Part shown: one piece after another, positions 1 to 9,099 of the stretch
Numbering within the stretch: position 1 is the first letter of the stretch
How the letters are laid out: each line of letters starts with the position of its first letter
Source: Synechococcales cyanobacterium GL140_1_metabat_312
GTDB lineage: Bacteria; Cyanobacteriota; Cyanobacteriia; Leptolyngbyales; Leptolyngbyaceae
Direction of reading: 5' to 3'
DNA length: 62,922 nucleotides
Assembly (NCBI GenBank): GCA_025351345.1
Contig: JANXWB010000036.1
Span: 1 to 62,922 of the forward strand
Translations under genes and position numbers: made by a program
The notes under the pieces: model-generated
What the model saw: only the letters and a program-made list of their open reading frames with translations
The model's database searches: none
What the model was told of the DNA's origin: nothing

Positions 1-3000
1 TCTGTCATCTCAGCCACTGACATATTAATTACCGTTTGCTCTTGAACAACAATTTCCAACGCAGACCCAATTACCGTACCAATGCGTTCCCAATTGCTTT
101 GCAGCGCACCCTTTAAATAGGTTTCCCATTCAGTTTGATTCTCCGGCGATACCGTGACAATAATGCGCGCCCCGCCTTCAGCAAACATTGCATAATCCAA
201 ACAATGACTCGCACTAATCAATTCAACCAATGCGCCAATGTTGCCACCAATGCAGGACTCGGCCAAGGCTATGGCTAATCCACCTTCAGAGCTATCATGA
301 GCTGATTTAATCCAAGATTGTCGAATGCCTTCACGACAGGCCGCTTGTACCGATCGTTCCAACACGAAATCCACAACAGGCGGTTGACCTGCGGCAATGT
401 TTTGAATCGCCATCAAATACTCAGACCCACCAAAACTAATGGTATTTGCCTGGGCACTGGTCGGTAATCCTAAAAGGTAAATCCGATCGCCTTCCGTTCT
501 AAACCCTTGGCCTACGGCTTTACTAATGTCTTCAACAATGCCCACCATCCCAATCACAGGCGTGGGATAAATAGGCGTGGGATTGCCCTCGTCGTCCAGA
601 GTTTCGTTATATAGAGAAACATTCCCACCTGTCACAGGCGTATTAAATTCGCGGCAGGCTTCGGAGATTCCGGTGCAAGCATTGGCCAATTGCCAGTAGC
701 CGATCGGTTTTTCAGGGCTACCAAAGTTTAGATTGTCCGTGACGGCGATCGGTTCGGCTCCTACACAGGAAAGATTTCGAGCCGCTTCCGCTACGGCCAT
801 CTTCGCGCCTTCATAGGGATTCAGATAGACATAGCGCGGATTGCAATCTGTCGTGGCGGCGACTCCCCGCATCGTGGCAGGATGTTCAAAGGTTGCTTTC
901 TCGGTTTCATTAGCCAAAGCGCGCACTCGAACGATCGCCGCATCCGCCCCGCCGGGAAACAGAACGGTATTGTTTTGAACTTGATGATCGTATTGACGGT
1001 AGACCCACCGTTTGGATGCGATCGTTGGAGTATCCAAAAGCTTCAACAGCACTTGATTCCAAGACATCCCATCAATTCCGATATAGGTAGCCTTAGGTAA
1101 TGACTCCGGGTTCCAAGCCCAAGCTTTTTGCGCATACTCTGGGGGCGTGGTCATCAGTTCGCGTTCATAAATCGGCGTGTCGTCTGAAAGTGCGGTCGCC
1201 GGAACTTCTGCGGCAATTTCACCTTTGAACATGATGCGGACGATCGATTCAGCAATCACTTCTCCAGCAACGACGGCTTGCAGTTCCCATTTGTGAAAAA
1301 TATCAATCAGTTCCTGTTCGCGTCCCTTTTCAGCAACAAATAGCATTCGCTCTTGCGATTCCGATAGCAAATACTCATAGGGCACCATTCCAGTTTCCCG
1401 TGCAGGAATTTTATCGAGATCTAGTAAAATCCCAACGCCACCTTTTGCCGCCATTTCTGCGGTCGAACAGGTCAAGCCCGCTGCACCCATATCTTGCGCT
1501 GCTACAACGGCCCCGGTTTTAAAGGCTTCCAGACAGGCTTCAATTAGAGACTTTTCTAAAAATGGGTCGCCGACTTGAACCGCTGGTCGATCGTCAATGG
1601 ATTCCGCCGACAATTCTGCACTGGCAAAACTTGCGCCACCCATGCCATCGCGCCCGGTCGTAGACCCGACATATAAGACTGGATTCCCAATGCCCTTTGC
1701 ACCCGATTTGACAATTTCTGTAGTTTCCATCAATCCCAAGGCCATGGCATTCACCAATGGATTGCCACTATAGGCCCGATCGAAATACACTTCACCCCCG
1801 ATCGTCGGCACTCCGACGCAGTTATGGGTCACAATACCGGACGATGTGACAAACAAATGCGTATCATCAACCTCAATGTCGTAAACAGGAAGATTATTAA
1901 CCTCTTTCACTTCAATTTCACGCACTTTCACCACGGAAATGGTATCGGTTACTTGCTTAAATCTAGGAAAGGAATAACGATGACCTTGATACTTTTCCAA
2001 TGCAGTGACTAATTGTCGATCGCGAACCTCTGAGAATACCCCTGTCATAAGTTCTAAACCCGCCGCATTATTCACTTCAAGCTGCCACATAGGGTTCCGC
2101 AAGTATTCTCGTCCTTCGATCGTACACTTTTGTTCTGAACGGACATGAATTGAGGGCACAATTCCTAAGTTGTGTAGAAGAAGTAATAGTTGTTCAAATA
2201 GAATGCGACTAGTGCTAGCGTAGGAGATTTTTGCATGGCTACCATTTTTCGGAAATGTTAAAGAACCATCTCCCCGGAATAAACCTACGATTACTTGCCT
2301 AGTCAGATCAGAGGTCCAGTTAAAAATGAAGGCTGGCATTGCCTTGTCTTGTGCCGAATCTCCACATTTCCACCATTTTTTTAAGGCGGCTCCAATTAAC
2401 CAAGAAGTCGCATACACTGCGATCGTTGATTTGCGAATTTCCACACAAGGCCGTAGGCCAAGACGACTGAGTTGGATTTTCACATCTTCGACATACTCAG
2501 ACTCATGATGAGCAAAGGTGAAAATAATTTTATAAGTATTACCGTTCGCAGAGGTACACCCTTCTGCCAAGTAATAGCCTAATAATCGTGCAAATCCTTC
2601 ATCCGGCTGAATAACAGCTTTACAGTAATTCGCTTTACCTCGTTTGGTTAACGTCAGTTCCGATCGGTCAACCGCCATCAAGGATTCAAGTTGAAGGAAT
2701 AGGTCAAGGGGGAAGTATCCAGAACTAAGATAATGATGGCGTTTCACAGGAGACGCTTCGATCGCTGTTAACGCCGTTCGCAAAACTGCCGTAGGTTGCC
2801 ATGTCTCTGGCAAGTGAACACTAACTCCTATCCGTTCCTCAGGGTTTAGCATCTCTATCAGGTCGATCGCTTCAGCATCTTTTAAGACTTCTGGAAGCTT
2901 TGTCAACAAAGGTAGTGAATCACCTATTTTAACCGTGTGAGCCGGACAAGTATCCCAAGCTTGATGTGACCACAACATCATGGGATGATCACTTGTAACG

Positions 3001-3722
3001 CTTAATTCCCGTCCCATTGTGGTTTTGAAATGGAAGATCTGATTCGTTTGACGTTTGAAGAGACGACGAACGCGCTTCCAGCAACTCTGTTTCGTTTCAG
3101 GATCAACAGATAACGTTTCAACAGCTTCATGATCATCTAGCTCCCATGTGGTCTGACCTTGTGGTATGCGAGAATCCACAAAGTTGCTAATTGTATCGAC
3201 ATGAACCCCTAACCGATCGCGCCAAATCACTGTTTCACTACCGATCAAGCAATTTCCATAGTGAGAAATGCCAGACACCACGCCAGAGAAGAGTCTTCGG
3301 GTTTTTGCGTCTTCTAAAGATCCAAATCGCAAGGAATTCAAAACCGCGATCGGCCTGGCTCCCATGGTAAAAATATCGCGCAAAATTCCACCAACTCCAG
3401 TCGCAGCACCTTGAAACGGTTCGACGGCGGATGGATGATTGTGGGATTCGATTTTGAATGCTAGACGAATGCCCTCGCCCATATCGACAACTCCGGCATT
3501 CTCTCCTGGCCCCACGAGAACCCGATCGCCTGTGGTGGGAAAATTCTTCAGCAGAGGCCGCGAGTTCTTATAGCAGCAATGCTCCGACCACATTACCCCA
3601 AACATGCCTAATTCTGCTTTGTTGGGGTGCCGATCGAGCCGCCGCACAATTTCTGCGTACTCTTCCGGTTTAATCCCTTCTGATGCGATTTCGGCAGCGG
3701 AGAACGGGGAAGGCGTAGACAT
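1..3722 (-). CDS. purL: Phosphoribosylformylglycinamidine synthase subunit PurL, intein-containing, 3' end outside window
   Basis: Catalyses the ATP- and glutamine-dependent conversion of FGAR to FGAM in purine synthesis, normally with PurS and PurQ. The frame opens with ATG at 3722 and stays open to position 1, giving 1240 codons without a stop. Host-type sequence includes [20 protein letters not shown] near residue 50, [20 protein letters not shown], and later [18 protein letters not shown] and [17 protein letters not shown]. After HYGN (residue 157) comes a 477-residue insertion; the family motif resumes at [10 protein letters not shown]. Removing the insertion leaves about 763 host residues, close to full length for the long single-subunit form, so only a short C-terminal tail is missing. 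No strong Shine-Dalgarno was seen upstream; the start is chosen because the N-terminus matches cyanobacterial PurL. No ATG-to-stop frame is visible in the window only because the stop lies outside it. Confidence 0.95.
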   Translation of the reverse strand, partial: MSTPSPFSAAEIASEGIKPEEYAEIVRRLDRHPNKAELGMFGVMWSEHCCYKNSRPLLKNFPTTGDRVLVGPGENAGVVDMGEGIRLAFKIESHNHPSAVEPFQGAATGVGGILRDIFTMGARPIAVLNSLRFGSLEDAKTRRLFSGVVSGISHYGNCLIGSETVIWRDRLGVHVDTISNFVDSRIPQGQTTWELDDHEAVETLSVDPETKQSCWKRVRRLFKRQTNQIFHFKTTMGRELSVTSDHPMMLWSHQAWDTCPAHTVKIGDSLPLLTKLPEVLKDAEAIDLIEMLNPEERIGVSVHLPETWQPTAVLRTALTAIEASPVKRHHYLSSGYFPLDLFLQLESLMAVDRSELTLTKRGKANYCKAVIQPDEGFARLLGYYLAEGCTSANGNTYKIIFTFAHHESEYVEDVKIQLSRLGLRPCVEIRKSTIAVYATSWLIGAALKKWWKCGDSAQDKAMPAFIFNWTSDLTRQVIVGLFRGDGSLTFPKNGSHAKISYASTSRILFEQLLLLLHNLGIVPSIHVRSEQKCTIEGREYLRNPMWQLEVNNAAGLELMTGVFSEVRDRQLVTALEKYQGHRYSFPRFKQVTDTISVVKVREIEVKEVNNLPVYDIEVDDTHLFVTSSGIVTHNCVGVPTIGGEVYFDRAYSGNPLVNAMALGLMETTEIVKSGAKGIGNPVLYVGSTTGRDGMGGASFASAELSAESIDDRPAVQVGDPFLEKSLIEACLEAFKTGAVVAAQDMGAAGLTCSTAEMAAKGGVGILLDLDKIPARETGMVPYEYLLSESQERMLFVAEKGREQELIDIFHKWELQAVVAGEVIAESIVRIMFKGEIAAEVPATALSDDTPIYERELMTTPPEYAQKAWAWNPESLPKATYIGIDGMSWNQVLLKLLDTPTIASKRWVYRQYDHQVQNNTVLFPGGADAAIVRVRALANETEKATFEHPATMRGVAATTDCNPRYVYLNPYEGAKMAVAEAARNLSCVGAEPIAVTDNLNFGSPEKPIGYWQLANACTGISEACREFNTPVTGGNVSLYNETLDDEGNPTPIYPTPVIGMVGIVEDISKAVGQGFRTEGDRIYLLGLPTSAQANTISFGGSEYLMAIQNIAAGQPPVVDFVLERSVQAACREGIRQSWIKSAHDSSEGGLAIALAESCIGGNIGALVELISASHCLDYAMFAEGGARIIVTVSPENQTEWETYLKGALQSNWERIGTVIGSALEIVVQEQTVINMSVAEMT
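1821..3251 (-). mobile_element. In-frame intein with LAGLIDADG homing endonuclease domain inside PurL
   Basis: A 477-codon protein intron, expected to excise itself by protein splicing. Seen: Cys1 (codon 3249-3251) opening block A ([10 protein letters not shown]); block B around residues 81-92 with the T-x-x-H motif TSDH (86-89); LAGLIDADG motif 1, LLGYYLAEG, residues 223-231; motif 2, GLFRGDGS, residues 323-330; a block H-like stretch near 343-365; block [13 protein letters not shown] near 456-467; block G ending in His476-Asn477, followed by extein Cys+1 (codon 1818-1820). All residues needed for canonical Cys1 splicing (Cys1, block B Thr/His, penultimate His, terminal Asn, Cys+1) are present. 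Both LAGLIDADG motifs keep an acidic residue (Glu230, Asp328), so the endonuclease may be active. The insertion splits the conserved YGN-C-VGVPT loop of PurL, which fits the inteins' habit of targeting conserved catalytic segments. Splicing and cleavage activity are inferred. Confidence 0.95.
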
Positions 3723-3836
3723 AGAAAAACCTGTGAGAACTGCAACAGGCAATTATTCTGCCATCTTTTGGCACCGATTTCTACATTCACCTCTAACTCA
3801 TCCTTATCGGACTAATTAGAGGTGAGAGTTCAGGAT

Positions 3837-4952
3837 TTAAATCGGTTGATTTGTGGGATCGGATAAGGGACAGGTCGCTGATTTGTCGCCAGCCCAATTC
3901 GTAAATGTATTTTCGTCTTGATAATGCCTGGAGGTCGTCATTAACAATCGCCAAGCCTCACCCGCATCCAATAGATTGTATCGATCGGGATAATGGATTT
4001 TTAACAGCTCTTGAACCTTTGGATAGTAGTCAGAATTGAGTCCTGGAAAAATGTGATGTTCGGTATGATACGAGAAGTTGAAATGTAGCAGATCAAAGAG
4101 TTTAGGAACTCGCAGAGAAATACTATTAATCAATACATCATTCACACTAGTCATACGGCAGAGCATATGATTGGTATAGATATAAAACATCACGCCAGCA
4201 TAACCAATCCAAATCGGCAAAAAGTAACCCAGCAGCAATTTGACCGGATGAAATCCTAAGCTCGCCATAATGATCAAATGAATGCCTGCCATAATTAAAA
4301 CTTCAGCCGCGATCGATCGTCTATCCTTATCACTCACCTCAAATGCAACAACAGGATAGGTGGCCCCGCGCCGATTGAATAGCAATACAGAGGTCAAATT
4401 ACGAAAGGCATGTACACCCCAAGCATTTGCCATCCCAACAATCAAGACCAATGGATTTACATCAACCGATGGAACGAATGCATTTTGAATCCATTTTCCC
4501 CAAGTATTGGGTTGAGATTGGAGATAGTTCCGATCGGGATCGTCGATGGCGTTAGTCTTATTATGATGTTCACGATTATGAACGGCTTTCCAAAGCGTTG
4601 GAGGCATCCATAATAATGTTAATCCCAGTAGATTAATTACCCAACGCAATCGAGGATTTTGAATCGCACGACTATGCATTAAATCATGGCTGCTGAATAG
4701 CATAACGATGACGCTATTTCCCATGACAATTGCAAAGGGAATATACAACCACAACATCCACCAATTCCAACGATCGAGATAGCTTGCCATCGCCCAGCCA
4801 AGAACTAATATGGCTTGATTAATCAGCAATATCCAAAGCTTGTTACGAACGGGCAGAAAGGCTTCAGGGGGCAGATTGGGGCGAAGCTTTTTGGCATAGT
4901 CTGCTTGAGTTAGCCAAGGATTTAGTTCAGTATTTGGGATAATAGAATTCAT
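3837..4952 (-). CDS. Membrane fatty-acid desaturase family protein
   Basis: 371 residues with the three histidine boxes that bind the di-iron centre of membrane desaturases: HDLMH (89-93), HNREHH (125-130) and HTEHH near residue 296. Hydrophobic stretches lie at about 40-58, 66-87, 105-120 and 215-260, as expected for a membrane enzyme acting on lipid acyl chains with ferredoxin as donor. Box spacing places it in the general fatty-acid desaturase family; regiospecificity cannot be read from the sequence. It is divergent from a cyclopropane-synthase-like methyltransferase gene about 120 bp away, suggesting a shared control region and possibly a common acyl substrate. Hydroxylase or carotenoid-type activity in the same fold cannot be excluded. 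Confidence 0.88.
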   Translation of the reverse strand: MNSIIPNTELNPWLTQADYAKKLRPNLPPEAFLPVRNKLWILLINQAILVLGWAMASYLDRWNWWMLWLYIPFAIVMGNSVIVMLFSSHDLMHSRAIQNPRLRWVINLLGLTLLWMPPTLWKAVHNREHHNKTNAIDDPDRNYLQSQPNTWGKWIQNAFVPSVDVNPLVLIVGMANAWGVHAFRNLTSVLLFNRRGATYPVVAFEVSDKDRRSIAAEVLIMAGIHLIIMASLGFHPVKLLLGYFLPIWIGYAGVMFYIYTNHMLCRMTSVNDVLINSISLRVPKLFDLLHFNFSYHTEHHIFPGLNSDYYPKVQELLKIHYPDRYNLLDAGEAWRLLMTTSRHYQDENTFTNWAGDKSATCPLSDPTNQPI

Positions 4953-5074
4953 TAGATCTTGACAGTTTTTGGTTGAAATAGTTGGGTGAATCTTAAGCTA
5001 TCTTACAAACGCTTCAAATCTATTTTACTTAAGCTATCCTATCAGAATGTATGGACCAATTTATGGAGGTTACT

Positions 5075-6208
5075 ATGATTTCCCCTTCTATTGGACGAGC
5101 ACTTCAACGCCATATTCCCGCGATCGGTGACATTGATTCTAAAAGCCCCTTGGCTTATCGTCTTTCACGCGCAACTGTCCCTGTTATCAACACAGTCCAA
5201 ATGGCCGTAGCAGAGGCTTATATTAATGGCTTGGAGGTGCCAGATGCGGTTTTACGATCGTTATTTGATACCTGTATGCCTGTTTTCTTCAAGTACTTTC
5301 CTTCGCTACTTGCACCCTACGATTGGGTTTTGACCGAGACTCCTCATGTGGCGGAAGGATCTCGGGATTTGATGAAACTTCAGTATGACTTACCCCAAGG
5401 CATGTTGAATAGAATGTTGGGAGAGGGTTCATTAATTTATCCTAAATACAGTATGGGACTGTGGGAGAACGGGGCCGAAAATCTGGAACAATCTCAGATT
5501 CACATGATGGATGATATGATTGAAAAATTGGGAATTCAGGATGGCGATCGTATTTTAGATTTTGGCTGTGGTTGGGGCTGTGTACCCAATTATATTCTAT
5601 CTAAATTTCCGAATGTTCAAATGACAGGTTTAAATCTTAGCCATGAACAATGTGACTATATCCGCAATAAGATGACGGATTCGGAAAGTTATTTAAGTTC
5701 AGGACGTTTCCAACTATTTGAGGGAGATTTAAATGATGCTAGTTTCCCTGAACCGTTTGATAAAATCTTGTCTGTGGGCGTTTTCTGTCATGTTGGGAAT
5801 TTGACCCAGGCATTTCAGAAATTATCGACCTTTCTAAAGCCCTTAGGTAAGGTTTTTATTCACATTATCACCGTGCGGACTCCGAATAATATATCAAGTG
5901 CTTATACCCATAAGTATATTTTTCCCCATGGTCGATATTGGAATTTTGATGCGGTTCCAAACTGCGATCGGGATTTAAAAACAATCGATCGTTGGTATAT
6001 GAATGGCACCAACTATTCGCAGACTTTTGCGACTTGGCTCCAAAATTTTGATCGAGTTCAAGATGAAATCCGTAATTTAAATTATGGTATCGAATACGCC
6101 AGATTTCGTCGAATTTGGCGATTCTATTTGATCTGGTTTGTTGCTAATTTTGCCAGTTGTGATGGTGAAATCAATGGCAATGGTCAATATCTTCTAGAAC
6201 GTCGATAA
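5075..6208 (+). CDS. SAM-dependent methyltransferase, cyclopropane-fatty-acid synthase / coclaurine N-methyltransferase-like
   Basis: The C-terminal two thirds is a class I Rossmann methyltransferase: motif I ILDFGCGWGC near residues 158-167, then MTGLNLSHEQCDYIR, typical of the CFA-synthase group in which the product is cyclopropane or methyl-branched acyl chains. The segment before it (YPKYSMGLWENGAENLEQSQ) also resembles the coclaurine N-methyltransferase-like branch, so the acceptor could be an amine rather than a lipid. The ATG at 5075 is preferred because GGAGG sits 5 nt upstream (5065-5069); an in-frame ATG at 5051 would add eight residues. It diverges from a desaturase gene, which makes a lipid substrate attractive but unproven. 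A strong inverted repeat follows the stop codon. Confidence 0.8.
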   Translation: MISPSIGRALQRHIPAIGDIDSKSPLAYRLSRATVPVINTVQMAVAEAYINGLEVPDAVLRSLFDTCMPVFFKYFPSLLAPYDWVLTETPHVAEGSRDLMKLQYDLPQGMLNRMLGEGSLIYPKYSMGLWENGAENLEQSQIHMMDDMIEKLGIQDGDRILDFGCGWGCVPNYILSKFPNVQMTGLNLSHEQCDYIRNKMTDSESYLSSGRFQLFEGDLNDASFPEPFDKILSVGVFCHVGNLTQAFQKLSTFLKPLGKVFIHIITVRTPNNISSAYTHKYIFPHGRYWNFDAVPNCDRDLKTIDRWYMNGTNYSQTFATWLQNFDRVQDEIRNLNYGIEYARFRRIWRFYLIWFVANFASCDGEINGNGQYLLERR

Positions 6209-6215
6209 ATGATTA

Positions 6216-6294
6216 AATAATCCCGACCATCCGATCGCCTGAGAATCTATTACCCAACGGATTCTCGCATTGATAACTGTCGGGATTATTTTGA
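6216..6294. terminator. Bidirectional stem-loop terminator between convergent genes
   Basis: Outer arms of 12 bp (6216-6227 with 6279-6290) enclose a second 7-bp stem (6241-6247 with 6260-6266). The right outer arm runs into TTATTTT on the plus strand and the left into an A/T-rich tract, so it can serve the methyltransferase gene and the convergent prenyltransferase gene. Read by eye; no folding energy was calculated. Confidence 0.65.
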
Positions 6295-6300
6295 TTGAAT

Positions 6301-7197
6301 CTATTGCCAAACTCCCGCAATCATACCCGCCAATAAAATAAATCCGATCGCTACATTTTGCCGAAAACTTTCCCCATAAAACCGATGGGGAACCTTAATG
6401 TTCATTAATTGCACCGTCTGCCACGCCCAAATCCCCGACGAGATCATCCAGCACCCCCAGAAGGCCCAACCTAATCCCATCACTTGCCCGAGTTTCGCCA
6501 GAACCAACGCTGTCAGAAAATAAAATGTCCCGATCGCCGCTGGTGCCCATTTACCAAAAAACAATGCACTTGAGTTTATGCCCAATTTCCGATCGTCCTC
6601 CCGATCGCTCATGGCATACACCGTATCAAACCCCAACGTCCAAAATACAGTCGCCGTCCACAATAGCCAGGTCTCATTCCCCAAACAAACCGTCGCTGCC
6701 GGAGTCACCCCACAACTCACCGCACTCCAGGAAATCAACACAGCAAACCCCCAAGCGATCGCCAACACCAACTGCGGCACCGGAAACACGCGCTTCATCG
6801 CCGGATACAACACAATGACTGGAACCGCTGCCACGCAAAGCCAAACTGTCAATGCATTTAAAAAGAACGTCAATCCATAGGCACAGAGAAACCCCACCAC
6901 CATCACCACTACGCCCACTTTCACAGACAATGCACGGGACGCAAGGGGCCGATTTCTAGTGCGTTCCACTTTTGGATCAATATCGCGATCCCACAAATCA
7001 TTCACCACACAGCCCGCCGCACTCGTCACGATTGAACCCACCACCACCACCGCCACCAACAACCCCGGCGGATGTCCCTTAGCCGCCAAAAATAAAGCCC
7101 ATAGCGCAGGCTGCATCAAGATTAACCGCCCCTCAGGTTTATCCCAACGCAGTAGACGAACAATAGAGCTGAAAAGCGATTCAGAACGTAGAGACAT
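6301..7197 (-). CDS. ubiA: 4-hydroxybenzoate polyprenyltransferase (UbiA family, plastoquinone pathway)
   Basis: 298-residue polytopic membrane enzyme. It carries the two Asp-rich prenyl-diphosphate/Mg binding motifs of UbiA prenyltransferases: NDLWDRDID (66-74), followed by a conserved ERTRNRPLAS, and YAMSDREDD near residue 200. About eight hydrophobic helices are visible. In cyanobacteria this family attaches a solanesyl-type chain to 4-hydroxybenzoate as an early step to plastoquinone. The EGRLILMQPALWALFLA segment near the N-terminus is typical of the 4-HB subgroup, as opposed to chlorophyll synthase or homogentisate enzymes. It is convergent with the methyltransferase gene and divergent from the ppx gene, with about 170 bp between starts. 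Confidence 0.9.
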   Translation of the reverse strand: MSLRSESLFSSIVRLLRWDKPEGRLILMQPALWALFLAAKGHPPGLLVAVVVVGSIVTSAAGCVVNDLWDRDIDPKVERTRNRPLASRALSVKVGVVVMVVGFLCAYGLTFFLNALTVWLCVAAVPVIVLYPAMKRVFPVPQLVLAIAWGFAVLISWSAVSCGVTPAATVCLGNETWLLWTATVFWTLGFDTVYAMSDREDDRKLGINSSALFFGKWAPAAIGTFYFLTALVLAKLGQVMGLGWAFWGCWMISSGIWAWQTVQLMNIKVPHRFYGESFRQNVAIGFILLAGMIAGVWQ

Positions 7198-7370
7198 GAG
7201 CTTAAACAGGTGCTAGGGGGAAAGGGTCTATAGGCGCTAAGATACCTGAAAATGAGTTACTCAAGTATAAAAAAGAGACGACTCTGTGGCGTTTACATGT
7301 CTCAGATGTCCTGCTCTTGGATGGTCTGGTGGTGTCTCCTATTAGTTTTTTCCTTGGAGTCGATAATGCC

Positions 7371-8990
7371 ATGTCTGATACCCTCACTACGCCACCAACC
7401 GTCAAGCCTAGTCTTAAGGATCGAGACTCCATCGTGGCGGCAATAGACGTTGGAACCAACTCGATCCATATGGTTGTTGCCAAAGTTCAGCCTTCCATTC
7501 CAGCGTTTGTTATTATTGCCCGAGAAAAATCCACCGTTCGACTCGGCGATCGGGACAAAGTGACGGGAGACTTAACCCCAGCGGCCATAGAACGCGCTAT
7601 GACGGCACTCGATCGATGTTTGACGGTAGCAAAGGGACTTCAGGCTGAAGAAATTATTGCGGTCGCCACTAGTGCGGTGAGAGAAGCACCCAATGGAGCC
7701 GAGTTTCTAAAGGAAGTTGAAGCGCGGTTGGGGCTTTGGATTAATCTAATTTCAGGATCTGAAGAAGCACGGCGGATTTATCTGGGCGTGTTGTCCGGCA
7801 TGAGCCTCAACGATCGACCCCATTTGATTATCGATATTGGAGGTGGTTCGACAGAATTAATTTTGGGCGATGGTACAGAAGCGCGATCCCTCAGCAGTAC
7901 CAAAATTGGGGCCGTGCGTCTGAAGAACGAATACATTACTACTGACCCTCTTAGCAATAAGGAATTCACTGCCCTAACATCCTACATTTGCGGCATGTTA
8001 GAACGGCCCCTTGAGGAAGCCCAAGCTAAAATCAAACCCGGTGAACGTCTAAAAATGGTCGGCACATCCGGCACCATTGAAGCGATCGCAATCTTACAGG
8101 CCAAAGCCACAACCGGAAGTGTTCCTCAACCGCTCCACGGCTATGAATTTTCCACGCAAAACCTAAAGGATTGGATTGACCAGTTGCGCTATCTAAACTA
8201 TCGCGATCGGCTATTGATTCCCGGTATGTCTGAACGCCGAGCGGAGATTTTGTTGCCGGGTGCGATGATCTTGTTTGAAGTGATGACCCAAATGAAGGTG
8301 GATACAATTCAAATCTGTGAACGATCACTGCGGGAAGGCGTGGTGGTTGATTGGATGTTGACCCACGGATTGATTGAAGACCGATTGCGTTATCAAGCCT
8401 CAGTTCGTTGTCGAAGCGTATATGAAACGGCCCAAAAATTCAACGTCAATCTAGCCCATAGTGAACGGGTTGCCGAGTTTGCCCTTCAACTGTTTGACCA
8501 AACCCAGTCTCGTCTTCACGGTTGGGGAATTGAGGAACGCGAATTGCTGTGGAGCGCTGCGATTTTGCACAACTGCGGACATCATATCAATCACGCCGAG
8601 CATCATAAACATTCTTATTACTTAATTCGTAGTACAGAACTATTGGGATTCACAGAAGCCGAAATTCAGGCGATCGCAAATCTTGCCCGTTACCATCGCA
8701 AAAGTAATCCCAAGAAAAAACATGATGCCTACCGAACCATCCGCAGCAAACGCCATCGTAAAGTCGTTGATCAACTGAGTCCATTATTGCGATTAGCCGT
8801 GGCCCTCGATCGTCGTCAGATTAGTGCGATCGATCGAATTGAACTCATTGGGACCTCTCCAGTCATGCAACTCATCGTCCATCCCAAAGATCCCCAAGAT
8901 GATTGCGCACTAGAACTCTGGAGCCTTGAGAATAAGAAAACTAGTTTTGAAATCACATACCAAACGCAGCTCACAATCAAATTAGTGTAG
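7371..8990 (+). CDS. ppx: Ppx/GppA exopolyphosphatase family protein
   Basis: 539 residues. The N-terminal actin/hexokinase-like phosphatase region shows AAIDVGTNSIHMVVAKV near residue 25 and the second phosphate loop DIGGGSTELILG near residue 150. A C-terminal HD-like region (AAILHNCGHHI, then HAEHHKHSYYLI) follows near 405-425, the arrangement of full-length exopolyphosphatases and guanosine pentaphosphate phosphohydrolases. Likely removes terminal phosphate from polyphosphate, and/or converts pppGpp to ppGpp. The start at 7371 is chosen over an in-frame upstream ATG at 7317 because family similarity begins after it and GGAG lies at 7356-7359; the upstream 18 codons read as untranslated leader. 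It stands alone, followed by an S1-protein gene. Confidence 0.92.
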   Translation: MSDTLTTPPTVKPSLKDRDSIVAAIDVGTNSIHMVVAKVQPSIPAFVIIAREKSTVRLGDRDKVTGDLTPAAIERAMTALDRCLTVAKGLQAEEIIAVATSAVREAPNGAEFLKEVEARLGLWINLISGSEEARRIYLGVLSGMSLNDRPHLIIDIGGGSTELILGDGTEARSLSSTKIGAVRLKNEYITTDPLSNKEFTALTSYICGMLERPLEEAQAKIKPGERLKMVGTSGTIEAIAILQAKATTGSVPQPLHGYEFSTQNLKDWIDQLRYLNYRDRLLIPGMSERRAEILLPGAMILFEVMTQMKVDTIQICERSLREGVVVDWMLTHGLIEDRLRYQASVRCRSVYETAQKFNVNLAHSERVAEFALQLFDQTQSRLHGWGIEERELLWSAAILHNCGHHINHAEHHKHSYYLIRSTELLGFTEAEIQAIANLARYHRKSNPKKKHDAYRTIRSKRHRKVVDQLSPLLRLAVALDRRQISAIDRIELIGTSPVMQLIVHPKDPQDDCALELWSLENKKTSFEITYQTQLTIKLV

Positions 8991-9099
8991 TCAGTATAGG
9001 TAAGTCCAGCGGTTAGTTTATGTGATTCTCGCACCGTGCCGTAATACACTAGACAAACTGACTAAAAATCATCAACTCCTTATCATCAACTCCTTAGCT

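Noticed and set aside
882-2508. Plus-strand open frames of 60-72 codons over the purL/intein region
   Set aside because: They are antisense to a continuous minus-strand frame of 1240 codons with clear PurL and intein motifs.
1-3722. purL as a frameshifted or split pseudogene
   Set aside because: The minus-strand frame is continuous; the extra sequence is a complete intein with splice junction residues.
7202-7483. Minus-strand frame of 93 codons upstream of ppx
   Set aside because: Overlaps the start of the well-supported ppx gene and has no recognisable family or start signal.
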